A DNA stretch of 64,000 nt, taken from the NCBI GenBank assembly GCA_025403435.1, contig CM046348.1, positions 27,587,899-27,651,898 on the forward strand. The letters run 5' to 3'. Both the position numbers and the translations under genes were made by a program. Of this stretch, positions 13,801 through 24,568 are shown in pieces. Position 1 is the first letter of the stretch. Every line of letters begins with the position of its first letter. The notes beneath the pieces were generated by a model. The model was not told the DNA's origin. It made no database searches and saw nothing but the letters and a program-made list of their open reading frames with translations. The stretch comes from Artocarpus heterophyllus. Lineage: Eukaryota; Streptophyta; Magnoliopsida; Rosales; Moraceae.

Positions 13801-14899
13801 AACTCAATAAATCCATATATGGTTTGAAACAGGGCTCCCGTCAATGGTATTTGAAATTCCACGATGTCATCACTTCATTTGGTTTGAAGAGAACATCATG
13901 GATCAATGTATATACTAGAAGGTCAATGGGAGCAAAATTTGTTTCCTTGTTTTGTATGTGGATGATATCCTTCTTGCTACCAATGATAAGGGGTTTCTAT
14001 ATGAGGTGAAACAATTCCTTTTTAAGAACTTCGATATGAAGGATATGGGTGAGGCATCTTATGTCATTGGCATTAAGATCCATAGGGATAGATCTCGATG
14101 CATTTTGGGACTATCGTAGCAAACCTATATCAATAAAGTCTTACATAGATTTCAGATGAAAGATTGTTCACCAAGTGTAGCACCCATTGTGAAGGGTGAT
14201 AAGTTCAACCTAAACCAATGCCCAAGGAATGATTTCGAGAAAAATCAAATGAACAATATTCCTTATGCTTCAGCTGTTGGAAGCTTTATGTATGCTCAAG
14301 TCTGCACAAGACCTGATATTGCATTTGCTGTGAGAATGTTGAGAAGATACCAGAGTAACCCAGGCATTGACCACTGGAGGGCTGCAAAGAAGGTGATGAG
14401 GTACCTTCAAGGCACAAAGGATTACATGCTTATGTATAGGTGAATTGACATTCTAGAGGTGATTGGCTACCTCGATTCAGACTTTGCTGGCGATGTTGAT
14501 TCGAGAAAATCAACTTCTGGTTATATTTTCATGCTAGCTGGAGGAGCTGTATCTTGCAAAAGTGGAAAGCAAACGTTGGTTGCTACTTCCACAATGGAGG
14601 CAGACTTCGTTTCTTATTTTGAGGCTACTTCGCATGGTGTATGGTTGAAGAGTTTCATGTCAGGCCTTAAAATTATAGATTCAGCTGCTGCCTTTATGGC
14701 TAAGAATAATAAGAGTGGCAGTTGAAGTAAACATATCGACATTAAGTACTTAGCTATAAGGGAACGTATTAAGGAAAATAAAGTGATCATTAACCATATA
14801 AGCATTGAATTGATGATCGCAGATCCTTTGACAAAAGGAATGCCACCAAAGTCATTTAAGGATCATGTAGTTCAGATGAGACTTGGTTCCATAATGTAA
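10867..14899 (+). pseudogene. gag-pol polyprotein of copia-1, broken
   Basis: Domains in order: gag with a zinc knuckle CFFCKKKGHMKKDC (11580-11621); aspartic protease with WWIDSGS (about 11715); integrase with an HHCC finger ([18 protein letters not shown]) and a DDE core ([11 protein letters not shown]), about 12140-12830; reverse transcriptase GCKWVFKTK onwards (13374-14140); RNase H with DSDFAG and HIDIKYL (14459-14899). In-frame stops include TGA at 11064, 12821, 14441 and 14723 and TAG at 13206. Frameshifts lie near 12110, 12830 and 13900. The YVDD region is in a shifted frame. No functional product is expected. The domain order and integrase wording match copia-2, so the two are of one broad lineage. 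Confidence 0.9.
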
Positions 14900-15172
14900 A
14901 TTTGTTTGTACATACAGTTTACAGTCTTAATGAAACTCTTATTCAGTTGTGATGTTTTCTCATATTTGATTTGCGCATAAAGTTATTGGAGGAAAATTCA
15001 CATTTAGTAGGACCAAGAATAAACATTGGGTTTATTCATAAAATTAAGTTACCATATAGGGAATAAAGTCTAAGAAACAATACATAATAATACATGGAAG
15101 ATAATACTCACAATTTAGGAAAATTATCACCATGATTCATGTATTTGTTTCCATGGAGACCAAGTAAGAGAA

Positions 15173-15597
15173 TGTAACCGTTTCATTCCAACGGTTTCAA
15201 GAATTGAAACCAATTAAAATTTGCAACGGTTATACATTATTGGCCTCATATTTATACTCATTAAATTAATTTGGTAACTGAATTTTTTTTGAAGTAGTAT
15301 AAAGATTGCTTGATGGAAGCATTTCGGCTACACATAAAATTTTGTTCGTGTATTGAACTAAGCCTTGGGTCCCCAAGTTCAAAAAACTCTCTTAAGAATC
15401 TAACACCATCAGTTGAGTTTTGTAAGAACTTGGAAGAGCTCCAAGTGAGACAGCCTTGAATTTCAGCCAAAGGACACCATTGATTACATACAGTTGCAAT
15501 GGCCGGAGGTAAGACAAATTTTCACGCTTCCGTTTTAATTCGTGCTTGAATTGCAAATCATTTTTGGTATTCTAGAATTGTATTATAACACATAACA
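15173..15597 (+). repeat. 3' LTR of copia-1
   Basis: Same length as the 5' LTR and preceded by a purine-rich stretch ending AAGTAAGAGAA (a polypurine tract). It retains ATG GCC GGA G followed by GTAAGAC, so the start codon and donor of the inferred mini-exon survive here too. Confidence 0.93.
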
Positions 15598-16014
15598 AAG
15601 TGCACTAATGATTGTAGAATAAAACCTAAAAACGATTTTTTCCTGTACCAACAAATAAACACAAACAAAAATCAAGCAATCAGGCAAAAACATTGTGCGT
15701 CCCGTACAACTAAAATAAAAATAAAAAATAAGAAAGGGGCTTTTAGCGAAAAGAAAAGGAGAATGTACTTTTTATTTGGGCGAATTACAAGGGCACTTTT
15801 GATAATTTCACAGACACATAGAGGAAATTACTAGAAAATAATTTTCTTTTTCAGTTCTTTTCATTTTTACGGATTTTGGGCAATGAAAAAGTACGTCAGC
15901 TGATGATATTAATTAAAAAAAAAGGAAAAAAAAAGGTGAGGCTGATTTAGTTCATACTTTCTCAGAAATTTCCTCTGCAACCAAACAGAGGGTTAAGGAT
16001 TAAACGAGGCTCAC

Positions 16015-16169
16015 TTGCGCGGTTCTTCGCAAGCCTAGAGACTTTGTAGCGGATGTAGCAGTAGTAGCTGAACGCCACCAAGTAGCGACGCCACTGCTAC
16101 AGAAGCCAGCATACCAATGGCCAACAATGCCACCCGCTCTCTCCTTCTATACTCCTCCTCTGCCTCCAT
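16015..16169 (-). pseudogene. Displaced first exon of the kinase (membrane anchor, frameshifted)
   Basis: From the ATG at 16169 the frame reads MEAEEEYRRRERVALLAI and a hydrophobic run. It then leaves the family frame after VASLL and stops at 16035. Removing one G in the CTTGGTGG stretch would bring back the family-typical FSYYCYIR segment in another frame, so a single-base insertion is the simplest explanation. The donor GTGAGC at 16014 leaves one base over (phase 1), which fits the acceptor at 8701. The exon is separated from the rest by about 7.3 kb, 6.6 kb of which is copia-1. GA/CT-rich sequence upstream (16330-16380) looks like a 5' leader. Confidence 0.75.
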
Positions 16170-17521
16170 TTTCTTCCACTTGAAGCTCTAATTCATAATA
16201 AATGCTTAAAATAAAGGAAAAAAAAATTACCAAAATCTGAACTTGACCCTGACCCTAGAATGGGACGGTGAAGTGGGTCTGTGGAGAGGAGGGAAAAAGA
16301 GAGCGGTGAATTTTGAAGCTTTGAATTCTGTGGACTCTCACTCTCACTCTCCCTCTCTTTCTTTCTCTTCTCACTTTAATTTTGCCCTCTTGTTTTGTTT
16401 CGTGGTGCGGAGAACAGTCATGTTTGCAAAATTGGAGTGTGACTTTTGCACCCCCAGCACTCGTTATTTAGAGAATGTTTGTTTTCCTCCCTATAATTTG
16501 TGATAATTTCGTTTCTGACTAAAATCTCCTTTGTTTTTTTTTTTTTTTTTTAATTTTAGAAAGAAACTGCTTTTCAACTTGGGGATAATCTATAGTGGAG
16601 TGCACCAGAATTGTCCACCAGTAATGAATGTTATTGTCTGTTGGATTTTAATTTGTTGATAAAAATAAGTAAGCTTACAATAAGTTCACACACATCAAAT
16701 TATTTCTATTTATTATACATAAAATTTATTAAAAAAAACTCTTTTATACAAATAAATCTCAACCATTAATTTCTTAAAACTTTTAGCCTTACCCTTTGAT
16801 TCAAAACAATTCCAAACCCTATTCAAAATAATTCCAATAACTAAAATCTGAAAGTGTGGGCCCCTCATGGCAACGTCGGTAGCTCCTCAGTGGCTTTCTC
16901 AGACCCAATCGCCATTAAAACGCAGAATGACCACGGAGAGCCTAGGGAGGAAACCGACGCAAAGAGCAGGGGCATTTTCGGAGGAGAATGCGTGGTGATA
17001 GCCCAACACCAGCGACGTCATGAAGAGCAGGGACCGAAGCCTCCTTGGCCGAGGCGACGGGAGGGGGAGAAGGAGTCGGTGGCATGACAAAGGACGGAGT
17101 AAGGGAGGTGGTGAGAAGCCTTCGATTTGGAGGTGGAGATAGAGTCGGCGACCTCGAGGCCATGCGCCTAGGAGTGGCCTTGTGGAAGCAAGCCACTAAG
17201 ATTAGCAAGAATGTTGAATGATGATTCCAATGTTTCTTGCTTTTCTTCATTCCTCTGTATTTTTATTGCTTCGAATACTGTTAACTTATTCTAACTTGTT
17301 CTGTTGTTGTTTAATTAATCACTTTGGTATAACCTTATTCTTCATAATTTGGATATCAACTAGTATTTTATGCTTGAATTTCTGACTAAGAATTTAACAT
17401 TAGGTTTTGTTTTTATCACGATTTTATGCAGAACGAATTTGTTTTTCTTTCTTTACCTACTTTTTTTTTTTACTCTATTGTTTGTTTTATTTAACCAAAT
17501 ACACAACAAATGCTAGTTTTA
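16170..17521. other. Upstream flank of the kinase pseudogene and a GC-rich patch
   Basis: 16170-16400 is probably leader and promoter of the old kinase gene (GA/CT-rich, no clear TATA chosen). 16850-17220 is markedly GC-richer than its surroundings and open in several frames, but I recognise no protein in it. It could be a fragment of a retroelement leader. The rest is AT-rich. Confidence 0.4.
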
Positions 17522-17690
17522 TAGGGTGTTTGAAAAGGTAGTAGGAACCACTTTTATTGTAGCATGTGAGAATTTTACACTGTAGCATATTTTTTTTTTT
17601 ATTGTTACTATAGCATGTGAGAACTTTATACTGTTTATAACTGAGATTGTGGTGGAAACTGAGTGGTTCCCACCACTGCCAAACACCCTT
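17522..17690. mobile_element. PIF/Harbinger-type MITE, 169 bp
   Basis: Starts TAGGGTGTTTG and ends CAAACACCCTT. The inverted repeats continue imperfectly as GTAGTAGGAACCACT against AGTGGTTCCCACCACTG. TTA flanks both sides (17519-17521, 17691-17693). The centre has two GTAGCATGTGAGAA-TTT motifs, shared with other copies in the window. No coding capacity. Confidence 0.75.
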
Positions 17691-20001
17691 TTAGTGGTTG
17701 TGAAAAGAGATAACAAAAGAATAGGTGGTTTGGCGAAAGATTTGGATATTCAAATCTAACTTAAACTAAATTTTAAGGTGTTAGTCGTGTGAAATTGAAT
17801 CTCAGGTACTAGATTTCCTTTTCTGAGTTATAATTTCTTATTGAAAGAGAAATAAGGCTCAATAGCGAATAAAGTTCGCCGGTACGACCCTAGCTCTGCC
17901 ACAACCGGATTCGACGCTCCTAGCTCCGACGAGGTTCGTGAATAGTTCGCCGATGCGAGCTTCTCCTTGCATTTCGACCATGGTCGACGAAGCTCGACTT
18001 ACCAATGGTTATGCACAACGGTGCCCGGAAGACGATTGCAATGATCGGTTCAAGTCTGATCGGTTTTCTTTTCAATTTTAATGTAATGGTTTTGCTTGAT
18101 GAGTAACGTAATGGGTTCCCGTACAACAAAACTTATTGTAACTAGACTAAGCGCGTTCAATCACTACTCTTAACTACAAATCCTATGGTTGGCATAAAAT
18201 TCTCGACCGGTGAAGAATTTGCCCGCCCCCACAATAGACCTGCCCTTAAACTTAAATAGCATTCGGAAGTTGCAGTAATTAACCTTTTTTAAAAACTTAA
18301 AAGAGCAAATGGCATAATTTAAAATGCTTAAATAAATAACATATTTATGAGATATAAATAATATATTTATTTTCGTGTATAATTATTTACTTTAAATATT
18401 TAAAAAAATGTTATTTACTTTAAAAAAGTATAAATATTATAATTTCTCTCTTTCCTAATTGATTTTCTTATTGCAGGGATATCACTTAAACAAATCAACT
18501 CAGCATATTCCCCTTCACCCCTAAGAATTTTTGGCCAAGAAAACACAGGCAGCTTAATTGGCAGTTTTTGCCATGGAAGAAATAAATCAGGTCAAACTTT
18601 TGAATATACATCAATTTTTCGCCTTTACTATTTGTCTTCTAAATTTACTTTTGAATATATAATCTTTCTCTTTCCTTTCTGCAAATATATAACCTAAAGT
18701 AGTAGTTCAGGGCTTCTTTTAAATTAAAACATTGGGACGTAACTAAAAGTAAAAATTTTAAAGGGTGTAAATAAAACTTTTTAAGACATTTATAAAGTTT
18801 AAAATTAGAAAGCTTTATAGTGGTACAACAAGATTAAAATGGAGTACAATAAGAAAAGGAAAACTACTATCTATAAGTCCCACTAATAATTTTTATTCAT
18901 AAGACTTTTTCTCATTAGATTTATACCAGATGGTGGGACAAACAAGCTCACTATACTTTTAATGGGCCTATGCACATCAGATTAAATTCTTAATTAATCC
19001 AGTAATCAACAAAAGCAAAAAGAAAAACACAAAATTAAAAATCCAAAAAAGGCACTGTCTCATGGTAGATCTTAATCTGCTCACTGCCATTGAAAAAGGT
19101 CGTTGGCGAACTCAGATAGCCATGGTTGGTGGCGACCCACCTTAAGGATGCATCTCCATTGTCACTTATGATCTCATCGCAAGTTCGTAATAGGGGTTGC
19201 ATTCCGTCGCAACCTGCCTCGCAACCATGCTCAGCCCTATGTTACTAGAGACCTTTAGGCGTCGACTATGCCAGATCGCGGCGAAGCTCAGCGCAACCTC
19301 ACCTTCACCATCGACCTTGCAATCATGGCCATAGTTCATAGCCTCCAACACGACCTCACCTTCTTCACCAAGCTTGCCCATTCTCCAATCTCGCCTGTCT
19401 TCGACCTCAACGCCCATGACCCCGAGACAATGGCCATCACGACCCATGGGTCGATCCTCTGCCAATGATTTGTTCGACACCCTGGTCGCGATTTTGCCCC
19501 TTTGTCGCGATTCCATCTCGACCTAGCCACGAATCAAGCTGAACTTGAAATGTCGATGCCGATACATTCTCCTTCTCCCTCCCCCTTTTCCCTTCCCCAA
19601 TTGCCGATGCCGAGGATTAGACTGCTGGAGTTTTTTTTTTTTTTTCTTCATTTTGTTTTTTTAATTATTAGTTTTTTTAATTTTTATTTCAAAAAAGATT
19701 GATTTTAATTTTAATTCTGTAAGAGAGAGTTTTTTGTAATTAAGTCGAACTAAAGTTTTAAACTATTGGATTAAATCTAACAACTTAAAAAATAGATCTT
19801 TTGAATAAGATCTTTTTAGAGAGTCTTATTATAAAATTCCTCAATAAGAATTTTTATAAAAAAAGTAGGGCTGCATGTATTTGGGTTTTCCCAAGCCTAA
19901 GGTAAAGCTTTATGCTAGAGTCCAGCCATATGTTCAACAAAGGCTCCAAAAAAGAGAATAAATTAAATACATGTACAAAGTGGCCCAAATCTCATTGTTA
20001 A
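17691..20001. other. Intergenic DNA with GC-rich fragments
   Basis: Two GC-richer fragments (17870-18030 and 19080-19620) are open in several frames without a recognisable product. They resemble decayed gene or retroelement-leader sequence. An exon-like segment at 18477-18590 is listed separately. The remainder is AT-rich with no support for a gene. Confidence 0.4.
18477..18590 (+). other. Exon-like segment, unidentified
   Basis: A pyrimidine-rich run and TTATTGCAG are followed by 114 bp open in one frame (it includes INSAYSPSPLRIFGQENTGS), ending AATAAATCAG before GTCAAAC. The composition is less AT-rich than the flanks. I do not recognise the peptide and see no partner exons, so it may be a gene relic or chance. 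Confidence 0.2.
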
Positions 20002-20166
20002 GAGTGTATTTAACAACACAATTAGAACTATAAGTTGAAACGATTTTATTGTAGTATGTAAGAGTTTTACACTGTAGTCTATTTTTACTTTACACTATAG
20101 TATGTTAAAGCTTTTCACTGTACTAGTTCTAACTATGTATTTAAAATGCAATTTCCAAATGTGCCA
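20002..20166. mobile_element. PIF/Harbinger-type MITE, 165 bp
   Basis: TAA lies on both sides (19999-20001, 20167-20169). The ends GAGTGTATTTAAC and CAAATGTGCCA are weakly inverted. The core TTGTAGTATGTAAGAGTTTTACACTGTAG matches the copies at 17522 and 1492. Confidence 0.55.
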
Positions 20167-20404
20167 TAAATTTACCCTATAGTTGATACAACTTGTAAAT
20201 CATCTAACTTCACTATTGGAAAAGTCAAAACCAAAACAATTTACCCTTGAAGACTTAAGGTTCTTATTTTTGCATTGTTTGAACACAGGAAACCATCACC
20301 TTCTTTGGGATGTTTGCCTTTAGTAGCTTGTTGAGAATAAAAATTGAAAAGCAATGAGTCTTAAATAAATACTTTATAAAAACCAATAATAAAATATTTT
20401 CAAG

Positions 20405-20964
20405 TGTTGCGAATTAGAAGTCCTAATTCTTCCGAGAATGAAAACTATGAGAACGAAAAATAAATAAGAACACGTGAAATTTATAGTAGTTCATCCTCAA
20501 TGTTAGAGCTATATCCACTTTCAGCCGCTGCAGAATAATTCATTATAATGATAAAGAAGCTTATAAGAGAAAATTGCACACTTTTTCTCAATAATTTTTT
20601 TCTAGCCTTTCTCTCTAATTTTTTGAGTTTCAGTCTACTAAGAAAAAGGACACAACCTATCTATATATAGGTTCATAAAGAATAGGTAAAAACAAAAAAA
20701 AAAAAGGCAAAAATGAAAGCCCTTGCTCGTTGACACATGTGGCTGCGTAAACAAACATTGGTGCTATAGAAGTACAGCGTGTGGGTTCTGTCCCACAGCG
20801 CGGTTGCGTGCCCCTCCTTATGCTAGGGCACTTCCGACTCAGCTCTAAGGTCATCTTTTCCTCATTTTTTTGTCCTTCTCTTGCTCCGACTTAGTAAAAT
20901 TTTAGGTGATATTTTGATCCCAAAATTCTTTGAGTAGGGTGATATTTCAAAATCCAATTCACCA
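20405..20964 (-). repeat. 3' LTR of copia-3
   Basis: Starts TGTTGCGAATTAGAAG and is similar along its length to 39155-39770, including the TATATATAGGTT segment, a CCTTGCTCGTTGACAC segment and a GTGATATTT segment near the end. The inner boundary is placed by a purine-rich tract on the minus strand and is accurate to about 15 bp. Confidence 0.8.
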
Positions 20965-23900
20965 TTGAATAACTCCTCCCTATAGCGGCCTCCACTTTTC
21001 GATCCTCAAGAAAGAAATCCAATTGAAGTTTCATACAACTTTAGTTTCTCGATTCGAATAGCTTATCAATATGTTAGCTAGATTTAGGCTTCCATGAATC
21101 TTTTCAAGTGCTGAAACTCCATCCTCCAAAGCCAACCTGTTGAAGTGATACCTGTATATGCTTTGTCCTAGCATGATAAACAAGATTCTTTGACAAATGA
21201 ATAGTGCTCTAATTGTCACAATGCGACATGTTCTTCCCCTGCTTATGACCCAGTTCTTTTAAGAATGATTGCAATCATACTATTTCTTTGCTTACTTCAG
21301 TCATAGCAACGTACTCTACTTCAGTAGTGGATAGAGCAACGATCTTCTACAGCTTTGAAATCTAATTACTTGTCGTGACCACCCAACATGTAGACATATC
21401 TAGTAGTACTCTTTCTGTCATCAATGTCTCCAGTCATATCAGCATCCACATGACCTTGTAATCCCAAGTCTTGATTTCTTGAAACACAAAGCTAAATCTG
21501 TAGTGCCTGTCAAATACCTAAGAATCCACTTCATCACTTCCTAATGTTAGCTTGCCTAGATTGATCATGAACCTCCTCACAACTTTCACTACATGTGTAA
21601 TGTCTGGTTTGGTACACTCCATGGCATACATAAAACTGCCTATAGCAACGCATAGGGTACCTTAGTCATATGGGCTCAATCTGACTCTGTAAAAGATGAC
21701 TGCCCTTTGGATAGTTTGAAGTGACTAGCAAAGGCGTGTTTATCAGTTTTACATCTCCATATTGAACTTGCTTAACACCTTCTTTATATATTCCTCCAAT
21801 GACAACTTTAAGGCATCATTGTCTCTCGTAATCCTCATCCTAACTCCTCCATTACAAACTCCTTTGACAACTCTTTTTTAACTTGTCAGTCTCATGTTTG
21901 CTAGCTCCTGTAATCAATATATCATTGACATCTAATAATAAAATGATATAAGAGTCATCAAAGTTTTTCACATAGCAACAATGATCTGTCTGACACTTTA
22001 GGAATCTATTACTACATATAAAACTATCAAACTTCTTGTACTACTATCTAGAAGCTTGTTTGAGACCATACAAGCTCTTCTAAAGTTTGCACATTATGTA
22101 GATTTCTCCCTCCAAATCGCTATGAAGAAAGACAGTTTTAACATCCAACTGCTCCAATGCAAGTCTTTATGCACCACTAACCCAAGTACCATTCTTATTG
22201 TGGTCAATTTCATCACCGGAGAAAAAATCTTTATATAGTCTATACCTTCCTTTTGTTGGAATCTTCTTACAACTAGCCATGCTTTGTCCCACTTGCTACC
22301 ATTATGTTCTTTCTTAATTTGATGGACTTATTTATTATGTAAGGCTTTCTTTCCCTTTACTAACTCTACCAACTACCATGTCTAATTGGATATTAAAGAA
22401 TCCATCTCATCCTTTATGGCTAACTCCTACTCAATTGAATCATCAACTTGCACGGCTTCATCATAACTCTCCAATTCACCTTTTTTAGTCAACAAAATAT
22501 AGTGCAATGATAGGGAGTACCTAAGTGGTGATCTACTAATTTTGCTAAATCTCCTTATTGGAGTAACATGAGTACCTTGACACTCTTTTAGAGCTATGTC
22601 TTTTTCGTCTTCACTTTGTGCTTCAATTATCGAATGATCTTTCAATAGAATCTTCTCGTGCTCCTTAGCTTCAATACTTGTGCTTTGAGCCTCTATTGTT
22701 AACTTGTCCTTGTATAGGAATCCTTCATTGAAATTCACATTTTTGCTCCTGACAACTTTTTGAATTTGATCATCATAGAAACAATGACCAAACTCGGTAT
22801 CACCATATCAAATAAAGAAACACCTTTTAGACTTTGCATCAAGTTTACTTCTAGTAATAGAATCAATGTGAATATAAGAAAAACAACCAAACACTTTCAA
22901 GAAAGAAAGGTTTACCTCTTTATCGCTCCAAACCGCCTCCAGAATTTTGTAATCCAACGGCGTTGAAGGAACCTTGTTGATCAAATTGGCAACAGTACTA
23001 ACCATTTTGGCCCAAAACATCTTTGGTAGCCCAGTATACAATCTCATGCTCCTATTATGCTCATTTAGGGTTCAATTCATCCTCTGAACCACACTATTCT
23101 ATTGAAATTTTCTTGCAACTATCTTCTTTCTCTTGATGCCATTATCTGTAGAGTACCTTTTAAAATCTTCATCTACATACTCTTCCCCATTATCCGACTA
23201 CAAGCACCTTACCTTCAAATGTGTTTCGTTCCCTACCATAGCTTTACATCTCTTGAAAGCAACAAACATGTCAGATTTGTTTTTCAGAAAATAAACACAT
23301 ACCTTTTTGCTTAAGTCATCGATGAAAGTCACATAACAATTGGAACCTCCAAGGGAAGTGATGGTAGAAGGCCCTCACACATCTGTATGCACCAAACTCT
23401 AGCTTTTTCTGCTTTTGGCTCCCTACTTGCTTTGGAGAAGCTAGTCCTTTTTAGCTTTCTGATGATACAACCTTCACACAATCTATGCTCCATAGATTTC
23501 AACCCAGATAGCTTTCCTTGGAATGAAGTACTTTCATTCCCCTCTTATTCATGTGCCTGAGCCTGCAATGCCGTAGATCAGAGTTTGCTGCAGAGTCTAC
23601 AACTGCAACGTGTCCTTACAATTAGAAGAGATGTAAAGAGTTACTGTTTTACTCCCTCGAGCCACAACCATGACTCCCTTCATGACTTTCTAACCACCAC
23701 TTTTGAAAGCCACATTATGACCTTCGTTATCAAGTTGCCCTACCGAAATCAAATTTCTCATAAGTTTTGGCATGTGTCTCCCCTTTTGAATCTTCTAAAT
23801 AGACCCGTTTGCTATCTTTAATTTGACATCACCAATTATGATAATATCCAAAGGTTCTTCATTTATAAGGTAAACCTCACCAATTATGATAATATCCAAA

Positions 23901-24560
23901 GGTTCTTCATTTATAAGGTAAACCTTTCTATGATTTTCGGCAACATAGTTCTCCATGATCTCATGGTATACAATAGTATGAGAAGATGCTCTAGAGTCTA
24001 AAATCCAAGAATCATTCTTCTTTGGTGCTCAACAATTCTTCTTAAGATGATCAGTTCTATTACAATTCCAATATTCCACATTCAACTAGACCTGGACTTG
24101 CCTCTATCATTCTTTGACCTCCCTCTGCTGTTCCTAATGGAGTTCTTATCGAATGTTCTACCCCTATTGTTGACATTTAGGGCAGAATTCGATGTCAATG
24201 CCGACGCTTCCCTAGAATCTTTTCTGCGAACCTCCTCCGTAAGAATTTGATCTCTCACATCATTGAACTTTAACTTCTCCTCACCTATAGAGTTGCAAAC
24301 CGTAGCCCACATAGACTTCCAACTATTTGGCAAAGACTCCAAAGAATAAAGGCATGTAACTCATCAAAATCAATTTCAATAGATAGCAATTGATTGACGA
24401 TGATGCTAAACTCATTAATATGTACCACTACCGGTGTGGTTTCTGTCATCTTCAAATTAAACAATTTTTTCATGAGATGTACCTTATTGTTTGCATAAGG
24501 CTTATCATACATGTTTGACAGTGGCTTCATCGTCCCTGTAGTAGTCGTCTCCTTTGTCAC
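20965..24560 (-). pseudogene. Decayed gag-pol of copia-3
   Basis: From right to left on the minus strand: gag (about 24560-24090, with LMKKLFNLKM and INEFSIIVNQL); a decayed zinc knuckle near 24050; protease remnant WILDSRASSHT (about 24000), where the usual DSG is DSR; integrase end with VANLINKVPSTPLD and FLKVFGCFSY (23047-22808); then RT and RNase H remnants down to about 21000. Stops and frameshifts are frequent in every part. The best-preserved piece is the integrase end. No product is expected. Confidence 0.75.
23830..23925. repeat. 48-bp perfect tandem duplication in copia-3
   Basis: Two adjacent identical 48-bp units (23830-23877, 23878-23925), each beginning CACCAATTATGATAATATCC. 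The length is a multiple of three, so the frame is kept. Identity of the copies in otherwise decayed sequence points to a recent duplication. Confidence 0.9.
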
Positions 24561-24568
24561 AGTGTAAC

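Larger units (their letters stand above)
8988..15597 (+). mobile_element. Ty1/copia retrotransposon copia-1, full length but inactive
   Basis: Two 425-bp LTRs (8988-9412, 15173-15597) start TG and end CA. They flank a primer-binding site and a gag-protease-integrase-RT-RNase H region in copia order. The target duplication is imperfect: AAGGG at 8983-8987 and AAGTG at 15598-15602. By eye the LTRs differ at about 24 of 425 positions, nearly all transitions, so the insertion is not recent. The element lies opposite in orientation to the kinase gene whose first intron it occupies. Coding frames are broken by stops and frameshifts. Confidence 0.93.
6188..16169 (-). pseudogene. Receptor-like cytoplasmic protein kinase, broken by a retrotransposon and by mutations
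   Basis: I read six exons on the minus strand: 16169-16015, 8701-8457, 8339-8204, 7183-6925, 6816-6713 and 6463-6188. The spliced product resembles plant serine/threonine kinases of the PBS1-like/At3g58690 type: a short N-terminal membrane segment, a GLLVFTFKQLHSAT linker, then a kinase domain. The catalytic loop [18 protein letters not shown] and GYVAPE are all present. Damage is clear. Exon 1 has a one-base frameshift. The first glycine of the ATP loop is arginine (VRDGGFGSVYRG), and VAIK/VAVK reads VATK. The usual GEGVLVSW stretch between exons 5 and 6 is missing and the phase is lost there. A TAG stop lies at 6436-6434. Splice phases elsewhere still join in frame. A copia element occupies intron 1. 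The family and the gene structure are well supported; loss of function is inferred. Confidence 0.85.
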
